This document shows positions 42,427 to 54,900 of a stretch of DNA of 64,000 nucleotides, one piece after another. Made by a program: the position numbers and the translations under genes. The DNA lies in NCBI GenBank assembly GCA_019914995.1, contig CM034143.1:870501-934500 (forward strand), read 5' to 3'. The notes under the pieces are model-generated. The model was given only the letters and a program-made list of their open reading frames with translations, was not told the DNA's origin and did no database searches. The DNA is from Acanthochlamys bracteata (Eukaryota > Streptophyta > Magnoliopsida > Pandanales > Velloziaceae). Numbering within the stretch: the stretch's first letter is position 1; every line of letters starts with the position of its first letter.

Positions 42427-44199
42427 ATGAAACCGCCGCAGGAACTTTCCGGCGAAGAGTTATTCCTTTGTCTTCCTGAAGACGTGCTCTCGCTGATCTC
42501 TACACACCTCTCTCCACGCGATCTCATCTCTCTCTCGCTCGCTTCTCGTTCACTACACACTTCGGTCAACTTTTCAGACAAACCATGGATCTCCCAATGT
42601 CTTCGATTACCTTCACCACCTTCTCTCTCTGTACTATCGAACTGGAAATCGAATCTCAGCTCCTCTCTATCTCTTTGCCGGTTTCTTTACTCTGTTTTGC
42701 CTTTGTTAGGTCTTTGGGTTCACCAGAACCCTGAGCTTGGTAATCTTGTTGTTGTGATATGGGGAGAAGGTAATTCGATTCCATCTGTTATTGGTATTAG
42801 AATTATTCCTCAAGAAATTAGAGAAGGTTGTGATCTTGGTTTGTTTTATTCGCTGGTTTTCGAGATTTTATCTGATTTTAATGGTCGCCCGTTGTATTTT
42901 TTCTTACATGGTCGTTCGATTTACAATGTCAGCAACAACAGTAATGTCGTGAATTGTTCTTGTTTTGAATCTTCTGTTTCGATTGGGTTTGTTGATGGTG
43001 TTGTTCATCAGTGTTGCAATGTGCTTTTGCTTGAAGTAGGTGTTGATGCCAGAAAGGTGGGCTGTTGTTGCTCGCCAGAGTTTAGCAAATTGGGGTTTAG
43101 TGATAGGAGAAGGATTCTTGAGTTGGTTGCGGAGAAGAATAGAGTTAAGTTGCCGGAGCATTTGGTTTCGGCTCCGCTGTTTGATACAGAATCTGGGAGT
43201 TGTGCCAAGGTGAGTGAGCAAAGAGGAGATGCTTTGGTGAGGTTGCATGAGCTCCATGGCGGCCGAGTTGATAGAAAAAAGTTGGAGTCTTTGTTGGCCT
43301 CAAAAGCAAATAGTAAGAACAATGTGGATGTCAATAGCCGGTGTTGTGTTAGTATTAAGAGGAGAAGCTTGTCGTCTGTGGCAGAATACTTCAAGGATAG
43401 GCTGCAGGTCATGAGGCGGTCTAAATCTATGATTTCAAGTAGCTCGAGAGCAAGGCATGACAAGGCTTTCGCACACAATGAAAGGAAGCATGTTCACTTG
43501 AATGAATTCTTGAAGGCAGGTGAGACGGTCAGTCTAAGCTTGCGAGCAGTGCGTATGAAACTCTCAATGTACCAAGCATGGCCCAACATGCCTGATAACA
43601 GGTTTGCGTTGTATAAGTTGCATGTAAAGGAGCCAACTTCTGGTAGGGAGTATGCTGGTATCTGGGGCGGCACGTTTGGCTGGCCACAGGGCCAAGAATC
43701 AGAAGCTAAGCCAGGGAAAGCCCTTTTCTTGGTGTTGATTTCTTACAAGCATGTTGATGGAAACATGCTTTTGATTGGAACGAAGATATTGGAAGGCAGT
43801 CATTATGTTCTTCACCCCAACGGGTCTGCAATGTTTACTGCCAAACTAAATGAGCCAGCTACAGATCCATTCCCATGGGAATGTGATGGGAACGAACTCC
43901 CTGTGGAAGTGAAACATAGTTACAACGGAGAGGGTATTGCTAGTGGTTATGGATTTCGATACCCAGGTTCAAAGCCAGGCACATTATTTGTGATGAAAAA
44001 CGGCCTCGTTGCATTTGTTTGGAAGGATACAAAGGCTGTCTTGACCTTGCAAAGGCTGGACTTACAAGAAGCTCTGAAGAAAGGGGAACGAGTACCTGCG
44101 CTGCCCCCTGTTCCCAACTTTGCATACCTCACGAAATCTTACTCCAACGTCTTTGCAGTCTTCTCAATGAACATGGATTCCCGATCTTCAAAAGCATGA
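42427..44199 (+). CDS. F-box protein (At5g39450-like)
   Basis: Probable substrate receptor of an SCF ubiquitin ligase. One exon of 590 codons. The F-box is at about 12-60 (LCLPEDVLSLISTHLSPRDL, then ISLSLASRSLH). The rest has no Kelch or leucine-rich repeats that I can see. It contains a Ser/Arg-rich basic stretch (about 350-375) and a conserved-looking C-terminal half (GREYAGIWGGTFGWP, KPGKALFLVLISYKH, ASGYGFRYPGSKPGT). The overall look matches the uncharacterised plant F-box type represented by At5g39450, recalled from memory. Start: the first ATG, since the upstream in-frame extension opens without one. Confidence 0.88.
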   Translation: MKPPQELSGEELFLCLPEDVLSLISTHLSPRDLISLSLASRSLHTSVNFSDKPWISQCLRLPSPPSLSVLSNWKSNLSSSLSLCRFLYSVLPLLGLWVHQNPELGNLVVVIWGEGNSIPSVIGIRIIPQEIREGCDLGLFYSLVFEILSDFNGRPLYFFLHGRSIYNVSNNSNVVNCSCFESSVSIGFVDGVVHQCCNVLLLEVGVDARKVGCCCSPEFSKLGFSDRRRILELVAEKNRVKLPEHLVSAPLFDTESGSCAKVSEQRGDALVRLHELHGGRVDRKKLESLLASKANSKNNVDVNSRCCVSIKRRSLSSVAEYFKDRLQVMRRSKSMISSSSRARHDKAFAHNERKHVHLNEFLKAGETVSLSLRAVRMKLSMYQAWPNMPDNRFALYKLHVKEPTSGREYAGIWGGTFGWPQGQESEAKPGKALFLVLISYKHVDGNMLLIGTKILEGSHYVLHPNGSAMFTAKLNEPATDPFPWECDGNELPVEVKHSYNGEGIASGYGFRYPGSKPGTLFVMKNGLVAFVWKDTKAVLTLQRLDLQEALKKGERVPALPPVPNFAYLTKSYSNVFAVFSMNMDSRSSKA

Positions 44200-45935
44200 T
44201 AAGTTAATATTGCAATAAGAAGAATCATGTACGCTTTCTCCTTCTCCTTTGCAAATCTGTCTATAGCAGCTAGCCATACTATAAAATTTGTTTATGATGA
44301 ATATACATGTACAAGTCTGTAATGTGGCTTTGGTGACTTGGGAGTTGTGTACTGTCTACAATGGAGTTAGCTGTCAAAATGCATACTGTATTTTCAATAG
44401 CTTGATACATACATGTATAAATAGTGCCATACGTGTTGCTCTTCAGTGCCTATAAAATGTTTCGATCTCCCTAATTGGTGAAAGGGTTACACGAAGAAGA
44501 AAAGAAAACTAAGACAGACTGCCAACTTTGAATAGTTAGAGTCGGAGCAGGATAGGAGGCATGAACAATTGCGTAGGTGCTTGTACGCATCCATCAGACT
44601 ATCTTTCCGTCAATGGAATTTAGAAATGGCTGTCTAACTAAGTCAGCTTTGTCATGTTTCATGAGTGTATCTATCTACTTACTTTCATACATGCTTTTTA
44701 CAAATCAAAATTGCTTTGAAAATTTAAAATGCCTGAACGAAGGAAAATGTTTGTTTACCTCTACTGTTCCATCCTCGCAGGAAGCCAATGCAGATTGTTA
44801 CCCACCACAAGAGCTAAGATTGTGGATAGCTTTTCAGGAGCATCATATCGCAGTACTGCCAAAGGACTATGATCACGAAGCCACCACAATCAGATTCACC
44901 CATCCCAACTCCTACTCTACAGAATTCCGTTTCCTATAGCTAAGCAGGACACAAAGGATGCGTGTGAGAGAGTAAACCTGGAAAAAAAAAAAAAGGATGC
45001 TTGTCGTGGCAGTAAGGATTTCAATACTCTCGCATATTGAATGCAAATGCACTAGCCTGTATGGGAGGACGAGTTTGAGGTAGATGACCTGCAGGGACCA
45101 TGCTTTTATGGTCTTGTGTCTGGTGCCCCTATAGAGGAATCCATTGAAGCACCAGCCAATTGTTATGCTCGTGCCACTTCTTCAGTGAACCCTGATCAGG
45201 AGATGCACCAATATCCCATAGGAAAATACCAGCTCAACTGTCTTCACTGATACAAAGAAGCTGGCTTCTTTCCACAATCATCAGCAAATATTACACCTTG
45301 AATTTAAAAGCTGGAGATGAAAGCAGTTGACCGCTGCAGATTCTAAGTTGCCACCATACAAGTACCACAAAACTCGCAGACAAAGTTGGCATTTATGAAT
45401 CATAACCTATGTAAAGTTTTATGTTACTATATGCAAAAATATAATATATATGTTATTATTCAATGATTTTGTTTTGCTTGCAATTTGACGACAAGATCTT
45501 TTAGCCATGAGAAATGAACACAAACAACTTCAATTTATTTGGTGATACACTCAAAATAGGATTTGCTAAAAGAAGATGGTAGCTGTTTGCTTGCTCACTG
45601 TACCACCACATATACTTCATTTATATAAGATCAACTACAAAATGTTAAAGAATAAGCCCATATATATTTATGATATATAGCGGACAGTCGATATACAAAA
45701 CAAAATACAAAATCTACAACAATGGATTTGTTAATCATTCATATTACTGCCGAAAGTGGAGTTTACCTACAATTACCGCTGAGCTGTTATCCATCTTATG
45801 GTTTTGCAGCAAAGGTCACATGACAGCACGGTTCAAACTCCTGATGCTAATAGCAGAGGATGAAGAATGAAGAATCGATATTTTACTTCACCTGACAATG
45901 CAAACGAGAAACCCCAAACTTGCTAACAATCAAAA
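44200..45935. other. Spacer between convergent F-box and ubinuclein genes
   Basis: Contains both 3' UTRs. Two open stretches are unrecognised: 44577-44939 (120 codons, low-complexity start) and 45062-45250 (63 codons, no ATG, ends TGA). Neither matches a family I know. Confidence 0.4.
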
Positions 45936-48900
45936 TCAGTTGGGCTTATTACTGAAGGACAATTGGAAGCCAGACTTCAGTTGGTCACTAAGAATGTTGC
46001 CATCACTTTGCTTGTGTGGTTTGGATTTCTCCCTACCATCATGAGCAGGAGGCTTAGGTATATGACCTTGAGTCTCTCCATATTCTGATTCTGGCCTTCT
46101 CTTAATTTTTTTCTTCAAAATCCTCTCATCTGTAGCGAAGCTCGTGCTACCTGTTTTAGCCCTGTCATAATGCTTCATGCTCTGGTAACTCCCATAATCA
46201 ATGACTGTTGAAGATGATTCCTTCCTGTTTGACAATGCAAGAGTTTGACTGGAAATATGTCTTTCTGGAGATGCAGAAACCTGATTACCAGAGTCAGAAG
46301 GCCTTTGTTGTGCTGTTCGTACAGCAGAAATTTGGCTATCCTCTTCTAACCGCATTGCTGCTGCGAGTCGCTTCCTCTTCATCCTCTCCTCCTCACGTGC
46401 CTGTGTTGCCATAAGAACATGAAACTTGTATAAGCATTTTACCAAGACAACTACCCTGATAAAAAAACCAGCCATAAATTTCATGTAATATCCTGGCTGC
46501 TACCAAGAGAAGCTTCTTAACAGGCAGACCAAAAATGAAACAAGTAATCACAAGACATAAAATTATTCAATTATGTACAGTATCTCTCAGTAGTTTATGT
46601 ACAGGCTCAACAATGATGCTTTCTTGAGGGTACTGCAGATCATAAAGGAAATCTCTTTGAATGCAACCAGTTGATGCAGTTCAATCAATGCATATTTGCA
46701 ATTTAGCATTTAGCAGCAACCCCAACATGCATGTAAATACATGTTACGTAACCTTGTCTCGCCTCAATAATGACCTCTTTCGCTCCTTTGATCTATAGAT
46801 AGCATCTTTGATTCCTAGATTGTCCATGTAACCACTTGGCCACAATTCTGCAAGCTGGAAACGTGATGGAAATATTTTTAGTGCAACATATGCAACCTGG
46901 AAATAACATAGGAAGTGCCAAAATTATCAAATATAAAAAATATCTAAAAGGAGAGCCAAAAACTTATAAGATGTAACAACAACAAAAAGCTTACTAAGTA
47001 CTACATTAAAATGCATCCACGAACTATCAAAAAATAGATAGTAGGTACGTAATGCACCAATGAAAGCAAACTAAAAGGATTATTTCAAAAAGATATCAGA
47101 ATCATCAAAAAAACTGCAAAGATCTGATTTGAAACCAGCATATTTAAATTTAATACAGATTATCATGCACCTCCACATAAAGCTTTCTACTCTGCGGGCC
47201 CTTGTCTTCATCCAGGCCCTGAAGAAAAGCAAAGAGACAACTGCTCACTCATCAAACTAATATAAATAAATGAAATACCAGCAGTAAAGGATAACAGGCA
47301 TCTTAAAGAGCAAACAACATGAAATACAACCAAAACGCTTAAGCATGACCAAAGTTTCTAACTGGATATTGCCAAATACAAGATCCTACTTAATGACTTC
47401 TAATCTGATTGCAATCACCATTCTCTTCCAGAATTAGGAAAATTTTATGTATCATATGTACAATTATTTCAAAACGAGCTATCTGGAACCAGAAAGTCTG
47501 TTATTCACCTGCCATTACCTATAATGAGACTTACAGATGATATTTCGAGGAAAGAGATTTGTTACCTCAACATGCATATCATAGAGTTCACTTATCTTAT
47601 CTTCGAGGGCTCTATCCATGCTATATTTTCCAAGAAGTGCTCTTCTATCATTGTTGGTGGGCGCTTCCTGAAAATCATCAGCTGAGCCATCCTGGTTTTC
47701 TGCTACCTAATTCAGAAAGAAGAAATGTGAAAGGCATAGATAGACAGCAACCAAATGAACCGCCACAGAGGTCTAGATGGATTTAAACTTCTGAACCAAC
47801 ATCAAAATATCAATTATCTTTAGCAGACAGAATGCATTGTATGGCTAATTACAGCTTTATCTTAAAATAAATATTAACAAAAAAAATACAATCAGAAACT
47901 TTCATATTCTCACCTGCGATTTCAAAAGAGAAACACGTGCTTTAATCATTTCATTCACCTCTTTCTTGATCTGTTGGAATCGATCTGCTCTCTGCTGTTT
48001 GGCCGACAATCCTAATTCAATCATCTCCTTCATATTTCTCTGCCATAGAACTTGAGTTATCAATATACACCGTGTCAAGCAGTTTTCAATTAAACTGAAA
48101 AAATTTGTATTGTACATATAGAAGTGACCAAGTATCCACTTTCAAATTGAAAATTAAAAAAGGGATAAAAAAATATAACTAATAATCTAATCTATATACT
48201 ATCAGCATGTAAGGAGATCACAAAAGCGTAAATTTTGCTTCCAAAATGCACCTCCACTCTTTTCGCTTTTGCCCAAATAATCTTGAGATCTCAATTTTAA
48301 TTTCATATACATTAATGGTAACAGATTAATTTGGTCAAAAATGTTTAAGTAATAATATTATAAAGGAATATTTTGTTAATGTACATTTAGTATTTACTTA
48401 AAAGGATCACACTATTTAGCTTGGTTTGGTTAAAGAGACAATAGCATGGTGTAGGTCTTTTCATCATTTTACTCATTAATTCCCACTTTTATCTCTCATG
48501 CCTCTCCTCTCTTGGCTCGATCATACGTTCATCTTCACAGAGGCAACTTTCTAGCTTAGGTCGATGAGTACCAACAACAAACTAACATAATTGTCCTGCA
48601 TTAACAATTTTTAGATCCATAGTCACAAGATCACCTTGAATGTTTTGCTTGAAGCTTTGAATTCTTCATCTAGAATGGCCCCCTTTGAAGCTCTAGAATT
48701 CTCTATTGGTTACAACCCGCAAGTTTTATGAGATACAGGAGCAAACTCCATCAGAAAATAGTTTATACAATGATCACGAACCCAATTGTTAGTTATTTAT
48801 TTAAAGTGTGAACAAATTATCTTTTCAAATGGCTAGAACTTCCTAAAATTGGTCTCAACTTCCTAAAATTTCAAAATATAGCATTATAGTTCTTTTTTTT

Positions 48901-51900
48901 TTTTTAAAAAGAAGAGATTAAATACAAATCGGTCTATCTTTCTGATATTGAATGGATGACTAGTAGGTGAGATTAGTAAGAAAAGAAAAGTAAGAGAGAG
49001 AATGGCAACGGCTGGGACTGGCATCATAGAGGTTTCGCATGGGTTGCAAAAGATTTAATGGTATTTGTGAACTGCATAAAGAAATTGAAGTGCGAAAAGA
49101 AGGAAAAAAAAAAAGAGGAAAGATACAGAAAATAATATGCAGTGAAGCACAAGCAAGCCAATATATTTGTTGCCAGCTAGATCAAGCCATAAGCATGGTT
49201 TGACAAACAAAGCAATAGAGCATTTTCTTGCTAAAGCAATCCCATAAAATGATGACATCTGTTTGCCAGCTAACCAAGCACAAGCTTGGTTTTACAAACA
49301 AAGGTTTAGAGCATTGTCCATACACAAGCAATCCAAGAAAATGATGACATTTATTCACCAGCTAGATCGAGCCATAAGCTTGGTTTGACAAACAAAGCTA
49401 TAAAGCATTTTTGCCTACTTAAGGAAATATGTGGCATTCTAATAGTGGTTGCCCAAGACACCTTGAAAATAATGAGGTACTTTCTCTTCATTCATACAAA
49501 TTTCCAGATTACATAATCTACAAGATATAAAAATTTTTTTAGAATGGAAACTTTCTGCTTTCCCTAATAAGCAGCCAAAAAAATGTTCATTCTCTTTCTT
49601 TTTAACGAAAGCTTTCTTATTTTCCTAATCAAGTTCACATTTAGAATTGTTTTAAAAGGTGAACTCAATTAGTATTGAAGAAACCAGTTAACTATATGCA
49701 GCTAATAGGAACAAAAAATTAGATGAAGGGCGGAAAAAGGGAGCATGTTACTTTCACCGACCACGCCTCGTTTTTTTAGTTGTTTCTTTTCCAAATATTT
49801 TCTTTTATTCATTAATCTATGTATCTATGAGAATTTTTTTGGGTTAAATCTTCTAAGCTTTGCATTCAATTTTTTTAACATTGCGGTCCTTTTATATTTC
49901 TTCCCTATAATTTTTCTACTTCTAAAATCCAACCAAATTTTAAAACTAATTAATATTAAAAAATAAATTCAAATTGTATTATAGAAATAAAGTTCCATAA
50001 TTGGGTCAGTCCACCCTTTTGTATGTATTCTAAGGACAAAATAGTCTACTTTACCCTTAGGAGTCATTAAATGTGTACTATTTATGCTAGAGAAACCCTT
50101 AAAAAATATATTCATCTATAAACTATTTACTTAAATATTTGTTTCCAAGTCTACTTTATAATTCAAGTAAAAAATCATACGAGCAAAACTAAGAAAAGAG
50201 CTGAGGTGCATTTTAGGAAACACAAATATATTCATTTATAAACTATTTACTTAATATTTGTTTCCAAGTCTACTTTATAATTGAAGTAAAGATTCATACG
50301 AGCAAAACTAGAAAGAGCTGAAGGTTTGATGACTCTCTCCGATCCTCCCAATTTTTGTCTCCAACAATACCATTGGGGCCTTAATAGTTGCTCTACATCA
50401 ACTGAATAGTTGCTCTACATCAACTGATCGGCTCATTCCTAAAACAGATTTAACCAGCACATCAATTTTTTTTATTTAGGTCCAAGATAGAAGTTTAGGA
50501 GACTAAGGTATCAATAAAGTATATAAACTAGTACTTTGTTGCTTAATCAGATTTTAAATCTAAACTTCAATGATCTCCTCAAAAATTTATTTAGTTGGTA
50601 ATTGATGTCTACTCCTTTACGTTTAAGAGTTCATGAAGGAACAGCTTTTCTGGAATGAAGTGTGAATGATGGTTATACACTGATATTTCAGTAATAAACT
50701 CTAAAAGTACATGTGCATGACAAGTACGAGTTCCATGAAACTTACCAAAGTTTACCAATTCTAAGCTTGTCCATTAAAAAGTTGATTCCATTTCCTTACT
50801 TTATGTTCACTTCTCTCGAGCTCTCCTCTCTTTTAATTGAAATCAACCACAACTTCACCTTCTACTACTCCACCCATCTATGTTAGTGATGCAGAGTCAG
50901 AACTCTTTGCTGGCACCACTCTAGGCGAATCAAAGGTTTAAAGCTATCTCATTCCCTTTAGTTATCTTAAGCTTACACTATTTTGTAAGCCTATTCTCCT
51001 ACGATGCATACTTCAGACCACGCGGAATGGTTGTCAAGTGGTTTCTCTTCTATAGCAGGCAAATCTCATAGGTAAGTTCTAAATACACTTAAGCTTTGTA
51101 TGTTCAAATTTAACTATGGCAAGTTGAACCAAGACCTACTTGAACAAGGTGGACAAAGGAACACAAAATAATATCAGGATTTTCCATTAGCATGTCATAA
51201 GAAAATTGGAAATGGTAACAACAAGTCTTTCCATGAGCATCTCATAAGGAAATTGAATTGTTTGTGTATTTGCTGACTTTCACCTTCAATGTCTTCCGCT
51301 GAACCAAGTGGCCAAGAATTCCCATTAGACGATCTAATATGGCTTCTTCTGAAATTTTGCCTTGACTAGCCTGCATTGGCAACCATAAATTCATAACATA
51401 ACTCACGTGCAGGTTTCCAGAGAAAGTTGGTCAAAAGCAGAAATAGCGCAGAACATCATCTAATCTGCTACACATTTTGGATGAAACTTGCATGGCCAAG
51501 CAAAAACAATAGCTTACATACAAAAACTAGCATATTGTAACGATGGCTAGTCACGCTTTTGTTGTTTGAACCATTTTCAAGGGAAATTAGGTATATAAAT
51601 ACAACATAGAAGTAAATTACAATTTGACAGCAAGCACACATACATTTAAATATTGGCGTAGAATACAGCATGCATGTATACAGTAATTATGTATAGTAAT
51701 GGAAACAATTTGATGAAGTTTACATACTTGCTGCAAGCACATAAACTTTAGCAAAGGCAATTAGAAATTTCTATTAATCAATACAGTACCGACAATCTAG
51801 CAACTTTGGCAAGCTTCTGCTTCACTTCTTGTGGCAGTCGCCTTTTCACCGATTGAGAAGAATTATCTGCTTCCACTGCATCCACGTCTGGTGGTCTACC

Positions 51901-54900
51901 TGCAAGAGGTTTCAATGAGGAATAGTTGTCCATAAGCCTCTTACATTAAAGGACGCAATAACAGGAAGGAAACAAATAACCCCACTTGACCATGAATATG
52001 AAAGTAAATTAGCACTGAAATGAGACCCTCACAACTTACATTCCGCAACAACTCTTTCCAAGTCACGAATGGCACGCTCAAGTGTCGTGCCTTTCGGCCT
52101 AGCAGCAACTTCCTTCAACCTTGTAGATGAAGGATGCTGCAAATGGACAAGAAGTCAGTCCATTGGCAAATACATCTAACATATCCACAAAAGGAAGCAA
52201 TAGAATTTATAAACTTGATTTATTTTGATAAACAAATAAATCAGCATAGTGCAGTTATGGTTCAGTAAATAAATAAACCAGTATAGTGCACTTAGCCAAA
52301 GAAACCCAGCTCATTATAGTCAATTACATGGTCCACATCTTCACCACATAACAAAGAAAAATAACAAAAAGCTCCCTTAGTTTTATTCATTTAAAAATAT
52401 TGCTTTTAAGAACCATTTCATAAACTAGCAACATTTTACTTATTATATTAGTCTAAGATGCTATAGACGATAATCAACTTATTTCCCAGTTTACTATCCT
52501 TTTCCAGCTTTAGAAGTTTAATTTGACGTGGAAGGAAATAAAATCATAGATCTAAATCTACTATATGTGAAGCACAAAGTTTTTATTAGATCATCTATTG
52601 TTGTGAACTCTTAATTATGTGCAGAAACTCATCAAGAAAGTAAGTTTTGAAATTTTAAAGGGAAAAACTCTCAAATAAGCGCAATGGAGAGAATTTGAAG
52701 TCATACGAAACCACAAGCCAATATGACATATTAATTTTATTGTGTAACGAAGTAAAGAGCCTTCACAAGAAAATTTAATGCAGCTATAGTTAAGACATCA
52801 TAATTCATCTTGCAAACAGCAATACTTACTACTGCTTGCATGGCAAGGACACTTCCAGAACAATTCAAATCCAATCGCTCCTTGCGCCTATCATTTTCAT
52901 CGGTTGATGACTTTTTTGCCTGAAATCCAAGTTGAGAAGAAGCATTTTTCTCTTTAGGTGCCTGGTAAACATCACTAAATGATTCACTTGCAGTCCTGCT
53001 TTTATGAACATGTTCCTTAGTTGTAGAGGCTGCAACCTTTTGCTTATGTACATCCTTTGTTTCCAAGGGCACTGGGAATGCATCCTTGTTTAATAGCTTT
53101 GCAGATGAGTTCTCAAAATTGATGTAGCTAGCATCAGCAGCCTTCTTTTTGTATGTTGCTGGAGGATTGACTGTGCTTTTAGCTTTACCTTCTAGATAAT
53201 AGTCATCTATTGTAGGAACTTCTGAGGAGTTAGACATCTTTCTCCCAACCAATGGTGCATTACGTGCAGCAGCTTTCATGCGAACATTACCATAATTTGG
53301 CAATTCCTTCGTTATGTTTTGACCGTCACTTTGACCTTCTGTTGAATCTTTCCTTTTCCTTTTCCTTGGTGCCACGTCTGGTGATGGCATAGGTTCACTG
53401 CAGTATAATAAAAGAAGAACATGATGTTAGAGTTCAGAACTCTCTGTGAGGTCAACAAGTTGATTGCATAACATTCAACAGCAAAAAGTAAAAACTGGAA
53501 TTATTGCAACAATAAGTTCACTCTGACACCCAAGCCAATGCATAAATGAATCAAAATGTGCACAAAGTCAATTAAAAATCCAGGAGGTGGTCTAGAAAGG
53601 GGGATAGCTCGTGTATAGCATTTGAGTTGAAGAAGTAAGAGTAGGTTCCAAGTGTCTCAGAAACTATCAATTGAAGCTAAATAAAGATAAGCAGTGCACC
53701 AGGCCCCAACCATCAGAAGAATAGATCAAGTGCAAAATGTGTATGAGTGGCCTATAGGTGCTTGAATGATAGAAAACTGTATGGGGTCTAAAGTCCCAAA
53801 TTCCTCAGACAAATATAACAAGCATGATCCTTTCGAGAAAAAAAAAAATGTAAATATTATAGTTGTAAAGATATCAAACATTTTTTAGCTTCATCTTTTC
53901 CATTTTCTCTATTTATACCAGTTATATGCTAGAATAAATATTAATTTACCTAAATGTGCTTAACTACTGGAATGTATTTGGTATAATACTTAAAGTAAAA
54001 CCTAAAAAATTCGCTATTGGCATTGACCCATGTCATTGTGAAAAGCAAGCGTGGTTTTTAAATGTTAACTAATTTCGTAGTTGGAGAACATAAAGCTGTA
54101 TTACCTAAGTATAGGCTACTACCAAGTAAGTTTGATACAAAATCAAAATGGCAAATAGTTAAGCCTCTCCAAACATTTTTGTAGAAGGGCCATGCCAACC
54201 ATCATGAAAATTCCAGCACAGAAAGTGGCCTCAAATGTTCAACATACACTAAAAGCCTAAATCTAAAGACAAACTATGAGAACATTACAGGTTACTAAGA
54301 GAAGCGAAAAATGGAGCTTTGAAGAGGACTTACATTTGCTCTAATTTCCCTCTGTTCACAAAATATCCACTATGCTTTGTTTCCAGTTTGTCAACCTGAA
54401 AGTATTCATCCTGCAACCAAAAGCGTTAGTTATCAACAAGAAACTAGGTATCACAAAACATATACAATGAAATATGCCGAGCAAATTTATCTAACCACAA
54501 CTCTTCTCTGCGATTGAGCAAACAAAGAACTATCTGGTTTTGAATATAGAGCAAATAGCAAACGTATTTACTCTTATGTGAGAATAGTGAGATACAAGAC
54601 CTGACCCTAACGAAAAGTGAGATACATGGTATGACCATAGCATGGAATCTGTCTGACCAACCCATCAGCCTTTTATATACATACAACATATAGTTAAGTA
54701 GCACGTCGAGCCACACTGCCCAATTTATTCAAAATGGACCACAATTTTGGCCAGTAAGCTGCAAATACAGCCATAATAATCTCATAATTTAAATCTCTTG
54801 TGGAAAATAAGGTTAAAAGAAGAATATATGTATATCTGGCATCAGATGCTGAACTGATGCATCAAGCATAGACCATAGAAAAATAAACTGATCGTGAAAA

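Noticed and set aside
44577-44939. 120-codon frame downstream of the F-box gene
   Set aside because: No recognisable domain, begins without ATG, and lies in likely 3' UTR or spacer.
49173-49430. Regular direct repeats considered as a CRISPR-like array
   Set aside because: Units are contiguous 93-bp diverged copies without unique spacers, in a plant intron.
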